Source: Butyrivibrio sp. (GTDB lineage Bacteria; Bacillota; Clostridia; Lachnospirales; Lachnospiraceae). From it: DNA of 64,000 nt. The stretch covers positions 16,590 to 80,589 of the forward strand of contig JAFSQI010000083.1 in the NCBI GenBank assembly GCA_017446685.1. Direction: 5' to 3'. The translations under genes and the position numbers were made by a program. The first letter of the stretch is position 1; each line of letters starts with the position of its first letter. This document shows positions 55,132-63,849 of the stretch, one piece after another. Below the pieces are notes generated by a model, which was not told the DNA's origin, did not search any database, and saw only the letters and a program-made list of their open reading frames with translations.

Positions 55132-55169
55132 GTTACTCCTCCTTTACACTTTTCCATATATTCTCCACC

Positions 55170-55541
55170 TCAGTCATCAATGGGCTCAATCTTTTTCTTA
55201 ATCTCAATAATAAGTTCATTCACAGATATTCCAATATCCTGAGCTTCATGAAACAGTTCAACAACAGCAGTAATAATTTCTTCCTTTTTATTGTCCATCA
55301 TGGAAGCATTGTCTTTGACAAAATTCCCCCTGCCCTTGACAGTATAAATAAATCCCTGCCTTTCAAGCTCTGTGTAAGCTTTCTGCACTGTATTAGGATT
55401 GGTAGACAATTCCATTGCAAGGCTTCTGACAGAAGGCATCTGGTCTCCCGCCTGCAATATTCCCTTGTAAATCTGCAATTTAAAATTTTCTGCAATCTGC
55501 TCATAAATTGGTCTGCCATCTTGATAATCAATAAAATTCAT
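55170..55541 (-). CDS. YtrA-type GntR family regulator
   Basis: This 123-residue protein is a short GntR regulator. It has a winged helix-turn-helix (about 10-75, with AGDQMPSVRSLAMELSTNPN and VKGRGNFV) and only a short helical tail for dimerisation, so no large effector domain. This is the YtrA subfamily layout, which normally heads ABC exporter operons and represses them. The ATG at 55541 follows GGTGG. Another at 55553 has no ribosome site. A matching operator and promoter lie just upstream. Confidence 0.9.
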   Translation of the reverse strand: MNFIDYQDGRPIYEQIAENFKLQIYKGILQAGDQMPSVRSLAMELSTNPNTVQKAYTELERQGFIYTVKGRGNFVKDNASMMDNKKEEIITAVVELFHEAQDIGISVNELIIEIKKKIEPIDD

Positions 55542-55624
55542 ACCATCCACCATAAGAAAAAATGATTAAATTATGAGAAAGCTACAGTGTAAATAATGTG
55601 TTAAATCAAAGTAATACACTTAAC

Positions 55625-55653
55625 TAACTGTACTAACAATGATAGTACAGTTA
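55625..55653 (-). promoter_or_regulatory. operator of the YtrA-type regulator
   Basis: TAACTGTACTA and TAGTACAGTTA form a perfect 11-bp inverted repeat with a 7-base centre. The GTACTA...TAGTAC core is like known YtrA operators. It covers the predicted start of transcription. Confidence 0.75.
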
Positions 55654-55654
55654 C

Positions 55655-55682
55655 ATTATACATAATTCATATTTATTTGCAA
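55655..55682 (-). promoter_or_regulatory. promoter of the eight-gene ABC operon
   Basis: TATAAT (55660-55655) with TTGCAA (55682-55677) and a 16-base spacer. The operator begins two bases downstream of the -10 box. Confidence 0.68.
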
Positions 55683-55683
55683 T

Positions 55684-55720
55684 ATAAAACGCTGAAATCG
55701 ATTACTTTTTGATTTCAGCG
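55684..55720 (-). terminator. terminator after the UPF0210 gene
   Basis: CGCTGAAATC and GATTTCAGCG form a 10-bp stem. TTTTATATT follows on the minus strand. It overlaps the -35 side of the next promoter closely. Confidence 0.8.
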
Positions 55721-55746
55721 CTATAATTATTCAAAATATATTAAAA

Positions 55747-57111
55747 TCAATTTTTAAAGCTATGTACAGGAGCAGGTATTCTTCCGCCTCTATTTACAAA
55801 TTCATCGCAGGAAAAACTGTTTACAGGCATGATTGGAGCATAGCCCAAAAGTCCACCAAATTCAACAGTTTCACCAACACCCTTTCCGATAACCGGAATA
55901 AGTCTCACTGCAGTTGTCTTTTGATTGATCATTCCGATAGCCATCTCATCGGCAATAATTCCTGCAATAGTAGTATCTTTTGTGTCACCCGGAATTGCAA
56001 TCATATCAAGTCCGACTGAGCAAACGCAAGTCATTGCTTCAAGCTTTTCAAGAGTAAGAGCTCCTGCCTCAACCGCATTTATCATTCCCTGATCTTCACT
56101 TACAGGAATAAACGCGCCTGAAAGTCCTCCAACATAAGACGATGCCATTACGCCGCCTTTTTTGACCTGATCGTTTAAAAGTGCAAGCGCAGCAGTTGTT
56201 CCGGGTGCACCGGCATGTTCAACACCGATTTCGTGAAGAATGTCGGCAACACTGTCACCAATTGCAGGTGTAGGTGCAAGAGAAAGATCGATTATTCCAA
56301 AAGGTACGCCCAATCTTTCAGAAGCCTCTTTAGCAACAAGCTGACCAACTCTTGTTACTTTAAATGCAGTCTTTTTAATAGTTTCACAAAGAACCTCGAA
56401 GTTCTCACCTCTAACTTTTTCAAGAGCAGTCTTAACAACTCCCGGGCCACTGACACCAACATTAATAATCTTATCAGCTTCTGTGACTCCATGAAATGCA
56501 CCAGCCATAAACGGGTTATCATCCGGCGCATTGCAGAATATTACAAGCTTGGCACAGCCAAGAGAGTCATTTTCCTTTGTAGCTTCAGCAGTCTTTTTTA
56601 CAATAGTTCCCATAAGTCTGACTGCATCCATATTAATACCTGTTCTGGTAGAACCGACATTTATGCTTGAGCATACAACATCAGTTGTAGAAAGAGCAAG
56701 CGGAATAGATTCAATTAAAAGTCTGTCGGCAGAAGTCATACCTTTGCTGACAAGAGCAGAATAACCTCCGATAAAGTTTACTCCAACATCCTTGGCAACT
56801 TTATCAAGTGTCTGAGCTATAGAAGCAAAGTTCTCTTTTGTCTTGCAGGCAGCTCCTCCAACAAGTGCTATCGGGGTAACAGAAATTCTCTTATTAACAA
56901 TCGGAATACCGAATTCTCTTGATATCTGTTCTCCTGTTTTAACCAAATCCTTTGCAGCGTCATATATCTTGTTGTAAATATTTTTATTGAGTGTATCAAG
57001 GTCAGACGAAATACAATCCATAAGACTGATTCCCAAGGTGATGGTTCTGACATCAAGATTCTCTTTTTCAATCATTTCATTGGTCTCAATGACCTCTGTA
57101 ACGTTTATCAT
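55747..57111 (-). CDS. UPF0210 (PFL-like, DUF711) protein
   Basis: This 454-residue cytoplasmic protein of the UPF0210/DUF711 family is found in many anaerobes. Conserved stretches include [34 protein letters not shown], and [14 protein letters not shown]. The structure is described as related to pyruvate formate-lyase, but no glycyl-radical motif is visible. Its function is unknown. The ATG at 57111 follows GAGGTGA; an in-frame GTG at 57117 is also possible. It is paired with the ACT-domain protein, the constant partner of this family. Confidence 0.9.
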   Translation of the reverse strand: MINVTEVIETNEMIEKENLDVRTITLGISLMDCISSDLDTLNKNIYNKIYDAAKDLVKTGEQISREFGIPIVNKRISVTPIALVGGAACKTKENFASIAQTLDKVAKDVGVNFIGGYSALVSKGMTSADRLLIESIPLALSTTDVVCSSINVGSTRTGINMDAVRLMGTIVKKTAEATKENDSLGCAKLVIFCNAPDDNPFMAGAFHGVTEADKIINVGVSGPGVVKTALEKVRGENFEVLCETIKKTAFKVTRVGQLVAKEASERLGVPFGIIDLSLAPTPAIGDSVADILHEIGVEHAGAPGTTAALALLNDQVKKGGVMASSYVGGLSGAFIPVSEDQGMINAVEAGALTLEKLEAMTCVCSVGLDMIAIPGDTKDTTIAGIIADEMAIGMINQKTTAVRLIPVIGKGVGETVEFGGLLGYAPIMPVNSFSCDEFVNRGGRIPAPVHSFKN

Positions 57112-57122
57112 AGTCACTCACC

Positions 57123-57395
57123 TCATACCCTGTGCATTGAATCAAAGATTTCTTCTCTCTGACATTTGATAACAACGCCGATATCAGTTCCGAGCTTCTC
57201 AAGATCATCAGCTACGGTGTTAAATTCCTTGGAAGTGCCGGCCATGTCAACAATCATCATCATATTAAAATATCCGCTGACAATAGTCTGGGATATATCA
57301 AGAATATTGATGCCTGAATCCGCAAGATAAGTGCAAACCTTAGCTATGATACCAACAGTATCCTTACCAACAACAGTAATAATCGTCTTATTCAT
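57123..57395 (-). CDS. UPF0237 ACT-domain protein
   Basis: This 90-residue stand-alone ACT domain (TIITVVGKDTVGIIAKVCTYL at its start) belongs to the UPF0237 family, related to the glycine-cleavage repressor GcvR. ACT domains bind amino acids. It is 11 bases upstream of the UPF0210 gene and probably modulates that protein. AGGAGGG precedes the ATG. Confidence 0.92.
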   Translation of the reverse strand: MNKTIITVVGKDTVGIIAKVCTYLADSGINILDISQTIVSGYFNMMMIVDMAGTSKEFNTVADDLEKLGTDIGVVIKCQREEIFDSMHRV

Positions 57396-57414
57396 TATGC
57401 CCTCCTGGTATATG

Positions 57415-57457
57415 CCTTATGCGTTACTGATTTGTTTCTCAACAGTAACCCTTATGC
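57415..57457 (-). other. leader hairpin flanked by direct repeats
   Basis: In the ACT-UPF0210 leader, GTTACTG and CAGTAAC form a 7-bp stem with a 13-base loop. The word GCATAAGG stands directly on each side of the stem. No U-tract follows. The arrangement is not a riboswitch class I know. Confidence 0.5.
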
Positions 57458-57467
57458 AACTCTTTAA

Positions 57468-57496
57468 AAATTACCAACATATTAAAAAAATGTCAA
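57468..57496 (-). promoter_or_regulatory. promoter of the ACT-UPF0210 operon
   Basis: A perfect TTGACA (57496-57491) and TAATTT (57473-57468) have a 17-base spacer. The -35 box abuts the stop codon of the MBL hydrolase gene. Confidence 0.65.
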
Positions 57497-58294
57497 TCAA
57501 AATTCAAGCACCGGTGAAAGTTCTGTTCTTTTTGCCACCATAATTGGGAAATCATTTCCGTGGAAAGGATTATCTCCCATCTCAATTTCAACTCTTACAG
57601 TTTCATAGGCTAACTCCGGAAGATTATTTTCTTTTGATAAATGTCCCAAGAAGATTCCCTTAAGCTTATCATTTAAGAGTTTACACAAAAGCTCTCCGCT
57701 CTTTTCATTTGAAAGATGCCCTTTATCTCCGAGTATCCTGCTCTTTAGTATATATGGATAAGGTCCTGTCTGGAGCATCCTGACATCATGATTTGCCTCA
57801 AGTAAAAGTGCATCACAATCTGACAGGCAATCTACTGTATAATCTGTATAACATCCAAGGTCAGTTGCTACGCCGATTTTTTTATCACCAACATATACTC
57901 TGTAACCGCAAGGCTCCAATGCATCATGCGAGATCGTCATAGGACTGACAAACATATCTCCAATAGAAATATTTGTATCAACCTGTATCGGAATAAACTC
58001 CGAAGAAACCATTTCATTCTTTTTATCGCTATCTTTAATTCCTGTAATAGTGCCTTTTGTTGCATAAATAGGAATAGGATATTTTTTCAAAATAGTATGA
58101 AGTGCAGCAATATGGTCTGTATGTTCATGCGTAACAAAAATTGCATTTATATCTGACAACGACAGGTCAAGTGCCCTTAACCCTTCTTCAATTCTCTTTT
58201 TACTGGTTCCCGCATCAATTAGAATATGCGTATTATCAGAACCAATGTAGGTACAGTTTCCACTGCTACCACTGGCAATACTGGTAAATCTCAT
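57497..58294 (-). CDS. MBL-fold metallohydrolase (WalJ/YycJ-like)
   Basis: This 265-residue protein opens with MRFTSIASGSSGN, the hallmark of the YycJ/WalJ group. The metal-binding motif is THEHTDH near residue 57. WalJ-type proteins act on nucleic acids, and B. subtilis YycJ is reported as an exonuclease linked to DNA repair and wall homeostasis. No WalRK genes are adjacent here. GGGAG precedes the ATG at 58294; the frame extends seven codons further without a ribosome site. Confidence 0.9.
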   Translation of the reverse strand: MRFTSIASGSSGNCTYIGSDNTHILIDAGTSKKRIEEGLRALDLSLSDINAIFVTHEHTDHIAALHTILKKYPIPIYATKGTITGIKDSDKKNEMVSSEFIPIQVDTNISIGDMFVSPMTISHDALEPCGYRVYVGDKKIGVATDLGCYTDYTVDCLSDCDALLLEANHDVRMLQTGPYPYILKSRILGDKGHLSNEKSGELLCKLLNDKLKGIFLGHLSKENNLPELAYETVRVEIEMGDNPFHGNDFPIMVAKRTELSPVLEF

Positions 58295-58317
58295 TATTAT
58301 CTCCCGAATAAACAATC

Positions 58318-58383
58318 AATAGAGCTGATTATATCATACTTTTATACCTCGCAGTACTAAAATATGATATAATCAGCTCTATT
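58318..58383. other. 21-bp perfect inverted repeat containing TATAAT
   Basis: Positions 58318-58338 pair with 58363-58383 without a mismatch around a 24-base loop. T's follow on the plus strand, where no gene ends, while the minus-strand exit is poor in T. Each arm holds GATATAATC, so the repeat may carry the promoter of the MBL gene as well as ending the FtsA-like transcript. Confidence 0.6.
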
Positions 58384-58390
58384 TTTTATA

Positions 58391-60571
58391 TCATTTATTA
58401 TCTTTCCAATAAACTTCTATCTTATCCCCATCCTTTATGGGCTGCATATAATCAGGAGTAGCTCCGTTAAGTATTGTCACTATGCTCCTGCCGTTTGGTC
58501 TTGAAAGATCAAAGTCAATGGCATCAAATATATCAACAAATATATATTCTGCTTTGCCATGAAGAGTAATTTCTTCATTATTGACAAAAACATGAAGGTC
58601 TCTGGCGAGAATGTTTCTTACAGGCTCTTGTTCCTGTTCATGTAACTTCTCAAGATCCTCCTCTGAAATATTTTCAAGAGTCAACCTGCCATCTTCTCCC
58701 TCCAGGATTCTGATACCATCATCGGAACTTGAATAGGACTCTTCATTTGCCTGACTGATAGCAATTTCATCCGCATCCGGTAAATCCGAATAATAATCAA
58801 GAAGCATCTCCTCCTGATCTTTAAACTCAATCTTAAAGTTCTCATAAACAGGAGTATTCAAATCGCCGCGCTCATTATTTACAATGATCACTGTGTTTTC
58901 TGTGATTGTAATATCCATAAGTTCTGCAATCTGAGCTGCTGTATTATAGTCAAGTACTTTGACTTCATCTCCCTGCTTAATGTCATAAAAACCGGTCTGA
59001 GCTTCGCCATTAACCGTAGCATACCTGGAAGCTTCTATATTTTTGCCGTTGACATTAACGTTAAACTTTGTCTTAAACTCAGGTATATTCTCAATAGTAG
59101 CCTTTCCGGGAGCACCTGCCGTAGACGGTTTTACATTTATAATGTCATTAGCATGAATTTTTGAATGAATATCAGCAGGCTTGCCATTTAATGAAATAAC
59201 AGCCGCATCGCCCGGTTCGCCTCTGGAAGATCTCTCTTTTCCATTCACCGTATATCGCAGTTCCTGACCTCTCTTTGGGAAAAGATCTTCATTTGGAAAA
59301 GCAACCTGCATGGCAGCATCCACAATCTGCAGCTTTCCATTATCATAGAGCTTTGTCTGTGTACCATTAAATGATACAAAAATAAAATTATTTGCCTCTT
59401 CATAGTAGCTCATACAAATACCAAGTGGAGTTACAAGAAGCGAATTTTTCTCAATTTCACTGTCACTAATGAAATTGATATTTTTCATAACTTCTTCTCC
59501 CCTAAGTGCTACACGCTCCTCAGGAAGCTGAAGTTCTCTGGCAATTGCCTCCGTATATCCCGGAACACATCCACCACCACCAACAACAAACACGGCGCTT
59601 ACAGGCTTGTCACCATTAAGACGCTTAATTTCATCAGATACTTTAGCTGCCATTTCTTCAACTTTTGGTCTGATTACTCTTGCAACTTCACCGGCTGTTA
59701 TGATCTTATCAAGTCCCATAATGTCAACATATTCCACTTTATCATTTTTGCTGGCAGCAATTTTGATTTCATCAGCGGAATTAAAGTCAACAAGACAATT
59801 TCTGGCGATAATCTCAGTAATATCATCACCGGCTATAGGAAGCATTCCATAAGCCACAATCGAACCATCATCAGTTATACAAATATCACTTGTACCTGCA
59901 CCGACATCAACAAGAGCAAGATTGAGCATTCTATATTTGTCAGGTATTGCAACCATCATAGCCGCAATAGGCTCAAGTGTCAGGTTTGCAACACGAAGTC
60001 CTGCTCTTTCGCAAGCCTTATAAAGACCGTCTACACAGTCATCTGGAAGGAAGGTTGCTATAAGCTCTACGCTAACTTTACCGGCACTATGTCCTTCAAG
60101 ATTTGAAATTTGATATCCGTCAAGATAATAATGCATTACCGAATATCCCACAAGATAAAATTTTAGTCCGGAATTATTTTCTTCAAGAAATTTTTCATAC
60201 GCTTTTCCAACAGCGGAAGAATCAAGATTATAAATATCCTCATCTGTTATGTCATGTCCATCGGGATACTCATGATCATAAGTAATCCTCACAGTTTTGA
60301 GCACACGACCTGCCGCAGCAATACAAACATCCGTCAGATGAATATCTGTCTGCTGTTCAAGATTTTCTTTTACCATTCTGATTGTCATTCCGACTTTGCC
60401 GATATCATGAATCTGTCCATCGAGCATAGCTCTTGTCTGGTGCATCTCGACACTCTGTGCAATGACATTGAACTGATTGTTTTCTAAATAGCCTACTGTT
60501 CCAACAACACTTCTGGTTCCAATATCAAGTCCAAAAACCACTTTCTGATCAGTCTGTTCCAAACTAGCCAT
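58391..60571 (-). CDS. FtsA-like actin-fold protein with long C-terminal extension
   Basis: This 726-residue protein has residues 1-390 as an actin-like ATPase of the FtsA/PilM type: VVFGLDIGTRSVVGTVGYL, LALVDVGAGTSDICI, and VVGGGGCVPGYTEAIAREL. The remaining ~335 residues hold repeated beta-grasp-like units (SLNGKPADIHSKIHANDIIN, NVNVNGKNIEA, ILNGATPDYMQPIKDGDKIE). There is no C-terminal amphipathic membrane helix as in FtsA. The role is probably envelope- or division-related but not proven. The ATG at 60571 follows GGAG and overlaps the coaE stop as TAATG. Confidence 0.82.
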   Translation of the reverse strand: MASLEQTDQKVVFGLDIGTRSVVGTVGYLENNQFNVIAQSVEMHQTRAMLDGQIHDIGKVGMTIRMVKENLEQQTDIHLTDVCIAAAGRVLKTVRITYDHEYPDGHDITDEDIYNLDSSAVGKAYEKFLEENNSGLKFYLVGYSVMHYYLDGYQISNLEGHSAGKVSVELIATFLPDDCVDGLYKACERAGLRVANLTLEPIAAMMVAIPDKYRMLNLALVDVGAGTSDICITDDGSIVAYGMLPIAGDDITEIIARNCLVDFNSADEIKIAASKNDKVEYVDIMGLDKIITAGEVARVIRPKVEEMAAKVSDEIKRLNGDKPVSAVFVVGGGGCVPGYTEAIARELQLPEERVALRGEEVMKNINFISDSEIEKNSLLVTPLGICMSYYEEANNFIFVSFNGTQTKLYDNGKLQIVDAAMQVAFPNEDLFPKRGQELRYTVNGKERSSRGEPGDAAVISLNGKPADIHSKIHANDIINVKPSTAGAPGKATIENIPEFKTKFNVNVNGKNIEASRYATVNGEAQTGFYDIKQGDEVKVLDYNTAAQIAELMDITITENTVIIVNNERGDLNTPVYENFKIEFKDQEEMLLDYYSDLPDADEIAISQANEESYSSSDDGIRILEGEDGRLTLENISEEDLEKLHEQEQEPVRNILARDLHVFVNNEEITLHGKAEYIFVDIFDAIDFDLSRPNGRSIVTILNGATPDYMQPIKDGDKIEVYWKDNK

Positions 60572-61194
60572 TATACTCTCCAATCCCCCAGTTTTTTGTC
60601 AATCTGAGCAAAGGCGCTTTTAAGGTCAGTGCTGTTATCAATAACAAAATCACACTTTTCCCTAAATGTGGCATCATCCAGTTGCTTTCCAAGGATATCC
60701 GTAATTTTATCATCTGAATATCCCCTTGAATCTTTTAATCTTTGTCTCCTGACCTCTTCAGAAGCAAATACATACCATAGTTCATCAACTATCTTGTCGT
60801 ATCCGTTCTCAATCAAAAGAGCTGCTTCGACAAAAACAAAATCAAGCTTACCGGATGCTCTTTCACTCTCTATAATATTAATAATAAATGTATTTACGGC
60901 AGGATGCAAAATATTATTAACATTTTTTAGCATATTTTTATTATTAAAAATAGCTGACGCCATTTTTGCCCTGTCAATCTCGCCATCTTCACCCAGAATT
61001 CCACTGCCCAGAAGAGCAACAAGCTCATCATAGGCAGGGTATCCCTTTTTCTTTATGTCATTGGCAACATCATCGGAAAATATAACTTTGCATTTATAAT
61101 TATCTGATAAATAACCAAGCACCGCACTTTTGCCGGCACCTATTCCTCCGGTAATACCGATAATATTAGTTTTACCTCTTTTTAGTTCCCCCAT
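60571..61194 (-). CDS. coaE: dephospho-CoA kinase
   Basis: This 207-residue P-loop kinase catalyses the last step of coenzyme A synthesis. The P-loop is GITGGIGAGKS near residue 13. FSDDVANDIKKKG and the lid arginines in RRQRLKDSRG are in place. It lies 27 bases after polA, a conserved pairing, and overlaps the FtsA-like gene. Confidence 0.95.
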   Translation of the reverse strand: MGELKRGKTNIIGITGGIGAGKSAVLGYLSDNYKCKVIFSDDVANDIKKKGYPAYDELVALLGSGILGEDGEIDRAKMASAIFNNKNMLKNVNNILHPAVNTFIINIIESERASGKLDFVFVEAALLIENGYDKIVDELWYVFASEEVRRQRLKDSRGYSDDKITDILGKQLDDATFREKCDFVIDNSTDLKSAFAQIDKKLGDWRV

Positions 61195-61221
61195 CTTATC
61201 AATACCTGCTTTTATAATTTA

Positions 61222-63414
61222 TCACTTAGCTTCATACCAATCACTGCCTGTATGGCATTCAGCTTCCATAGGAACAGAAAGCTTTACGGCTTTTTCCATC
61301 TCGCTTGTCAAAAGAGCTGTAACTACATCCACCTCATCAGGCGCAGTCTCAATAACAAGTTCATCATGAATCTGAAGTATAAGCTTTGATTTCAAGTTTT
61401 CTTTCTTTAATCTGAAAAAGACATTTATCATTGCTATCTTTATAATATCTGCTGCAGTTCCCTGAATCGGCGCATTCATCGCAACACGTTCTCCAAACTG
61501 TCTGAGATTATAATTTCCTGCCTTAAGCTCGGGTATCGGCCTTCTTCTTCCATACATCGTAATGCTAAAACCTTTTGCTTTAGCCTGCGCGATAACCCTG
61601 TCCTGATATTCTTTTACTCCGGGATATGTCTCAAAATACTTATCCATATATTCCTTCGCCTCATGGGCAGAAATATCCAAATCCTGAGAAAGACCATATG
61701 AGCTTATTCCGTATACAATTCCAAAATTAACCGCCTTGGCATTGCGCCTCTGAAGAGGAGTTACATCTTCAAACGGAACATGAAATACCTTGGAAGCAGT
61801 TATTCTATGAATATCATCGCCTTCATGATAAGCCTCAATAAGACCTTTATCCTGCGACATATGTGCAAGAATTCTAAGCTCGATCTGTGAGTAATCCGCA
61901 TCCGCAAATACATATCCTTCCTTTGGAACAAAGACTTTTCGGATAAGTCTACCCAGCTCTGTTCTCATAGGAATATTCTGAAGGTTCGGCTCTGTAGAGC
62001 TGATTCTTCCCGTCGCGGTAATAGTCTGATTAAAGCTCGTATGAATCCTTCCATCATCTTCTATAAAAGCAGTAAGTCCATCCGCATATGTTGATTTAAG
62101 CTTTGCAAGTCCTCTGTACTCCAAAATATCAGCAACTATCTTGTGCTGCGGAGCAAGCTTTTCAAGAACATCAGCTGCCGTAGAATAACCGGATTTAGTT
62201 TTCTTTTCAGCAGGAAGTCCCATTCTTTCAAAAAGAATTTCTCCAAGCTGCTTAGGAGAATTGATATTAAATTCACAGCCGGCATCTTCATAAATTATTT
62301 TTTCAAGCTCTTTTATACGAACGGCAAGCTTATCACCATAAGCTTTAAGCTCATCTCTCTTGGCAATAATTCCCTCTTTTTCCATATCAAACAAAATGTA
62401 AGAAAGAGGCATTTCGATATTGTAAAAGAGGTTCTCCATCCCCTCTTTTGACAGCTTCTTTCTGATAAGAGGAGCAGACATAAAACAAACATAAGCTATT
62501 TTGCACGCATACTCCCTTACTATCTTCTCATCAGCATTTAAAAGAGATTCTTTTCCGAATAAATCAGCTTTTTTCTCAAGATTGAGCTTGCAATACTCCT
62601 TGGCAACATCCCAGGGCTCGTAGTCATTTTTGAGCGGATTCAATAGATAAGCTCCCAAAAGAACATCAATCATCCTGGGAGATGTCTTATAAGCATTATC
62701 AGTGCTAAATATAACTTCATTTAATGCATCTTCCTCATTATAGTTGTACCCATGATCCCTGTCTGATATCTCATAAGGAGTAAAAAGTCTGTAACTATCC
62801 TTTATACCAAAAGTTACAAGAGATACCTCTTTGCTAAGAGCCTTAAGCTTTTTGCCGATATAATCCGGTGTGATAAAGTTTTCAAGAACTATATAAACAG
62901 CCTCTTCTCCATGGCAAAGAGCAACACCAATAATATCACGAGCCTTATTGTTGTCACAAAGAGGATAAAATGCCACAAAATTTTCAGGAGATGTTTTTCC
63001 GTATTTAAGTGCCTTGTCAAATAAAGCTTCTACCTCATTTAAATCTGAAGTAGAAGACATTTTAAGTGAAAAAACCGGAATATTTTTGTTTTCTCCAAAA
63101 GGAGACACCTTTACAAGCGCTGCTTCAAGAGCTGCGATAAGGTTCTCGGTACTTACTTTATCTAATTCATTCCATATTTCCTCAAACCTTGAAATCTGCC
63201 ATTTAACACTGTCATTGTTTTCGCTATCTGCGTCAAGATTTGTAGCGACCTCCGTATACGCACCGCTTTTTAAGTCAGTTATCAGCTTAAATACAGTACC
63301 ATAAATTCCGCCAAGATGATTACCTTCATCATCTGTAAAATCGGGAATACTGTAGAAAGCATCAAGAATATTTTGATTTGTAATAATATATTTATTATCA
63401 GACATATTTTTCAT
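61222..63414 (-). CDS. polA: DNA polymerase I with vestigial 5' nuclease and inactive 3'-5' exonuclease domains
   Basis: This 730-residue protein is about 150 residues shorter than normal PolA. The polymerase domain is complete: motif A FADADYSQIELR, motif B RRNAKAVNFGIVYG, motif C QIHDELV. Residues 8-55 (AFYSIPDFTDDEG, GIYGTVFKLI) align with the first strand-helix of the 5' nuclease domain, but the rest of that domain is gone and the usual DGNS aspartate is Asn (TNQN). The proofreading motif reads FVAFYPLCDNN where DTET is expected. It should polymerise but not cut. The ATG overlaps the upstream stop; 63405 is an alternative start. Confidence 0.92.
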   Translation of the reverse strand: MKNMSDNKYIITNQNILDAFYSIPDFTDDEGNHLGGIYGTVFKLITDLKSGAYTEVATNLDADSENNDSVKWQISRFEEIWNELDKVSTENLIAALEAALVKVSPFGENKNIPVFSLKMSSTSDLNEVEALFDKALKYGKTSPENFVAFYPLCDNNKARDIIGVALCHGEEAVYIVLENFITPDYIGKKLKALSKEVSLVTFGIKDSYRLFTPYEISDRDHGYNYNEEDALNEVIFSTDNAYKTSPRMIDVLLGAYLLNPLKNDYEPWDVAKEYCKLNLEKKADLFGKESLLNADEKIVREYACKIAYVCFMSAPLIRKKLSKEGMENLFYNIEMPLSYILFDMEKEGIIAKRDELKAYGDKLAVRIKELEKIIYEDAGCEFNINSPKQLGEILFERMGLPAEKKTKSGYSTAADVLEKLAPQHKIVADILEYRGLAKLKSTYADGLTAFIEDDGRIHTSFNQTITATGRISSTEPNLQNIPMRTELGRLIRKVFVPKEGYVFADADYSQIELRILAHMSQDKGLIEAYHEGDDIHRITASKVFHVPFEDVTPLQRRNAKAVNFGIVYGISSYGLSQDLDISAHEAKEYMDKYFETYPGVKEYQDRVIAQAKAKGFSITMYGRRRPIPELKAGNYNLRQFGERVAMNAPIQGTAADIIKIAMINVFFRLKKENLKSKLILQIHDELVIETAPDEVDVVTALLTSEMEKAVKLSVPMEAECHTGSDWYEAK

Positions 63415-63737
63415 CCCATTGTAAATGCTAAAATTACTGTAATCGTCCCCAGCGCCACTACGGCCAATTCCAGAAAACGACTAAATATTACGAGGCTATT
63501 TCTTGTTTTTAATCTTTTGCAGGCATCCTTAAGCAAAAAATCAAGCTCCTTCTTGAGATTAAAGGTATTGCCATCCTCAAGTCTTTGCATTCCGACTTTT
63601 ACAAGAAACTGTATCGTCAATTCCTCTTTGCACTCAGGACAACTCTCTATATGATTTAAAAAATCGGCCAATTCCCGATTGTCCAAGTCATCATCCAAAA
63701 ACTGCTGAATGCGCTTGTCTGCATCTTTACATGTCAT
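63411..63737 (-). CDS. zinc-finger (zf-HC2, anti-sigma-like) membrane protein
   Basis: This 108-residue protein has an N-terminal zf-HC2 pattern: C3, H29, C33, C36 (HIESCPEC). A charged middle and one C-terminal span (about 82-106) follow. This is the layout of small anti-sigma factors, but no sigma gene is adjacent. Its stop overlaps the polA start as ATGA, so it is translated with polA. A structural or regulatory zinc role other than sigma binding is possible. Confidence 0.82.
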   Translation of the reverse strand: MTCKDADKRIQQFLDDDLDNRELADFLNHIESCPECKEELTIQFLVKVGMQRLEDGNTFNLKKELDFLLKDACKRLKTRNSLVIFSRFLELAVVALGTITVILAFTMG

Positions 63738-63849
63738 ATCAAAATCCTTACAGATTATTTAATCCTATATATTGTATGCCAAAAAGTTAAATTTTAATAA
63801 ACCTCTACAAAATAAAGGATACACTAAAAAAGAAAAAAAGAAAAGCGCT

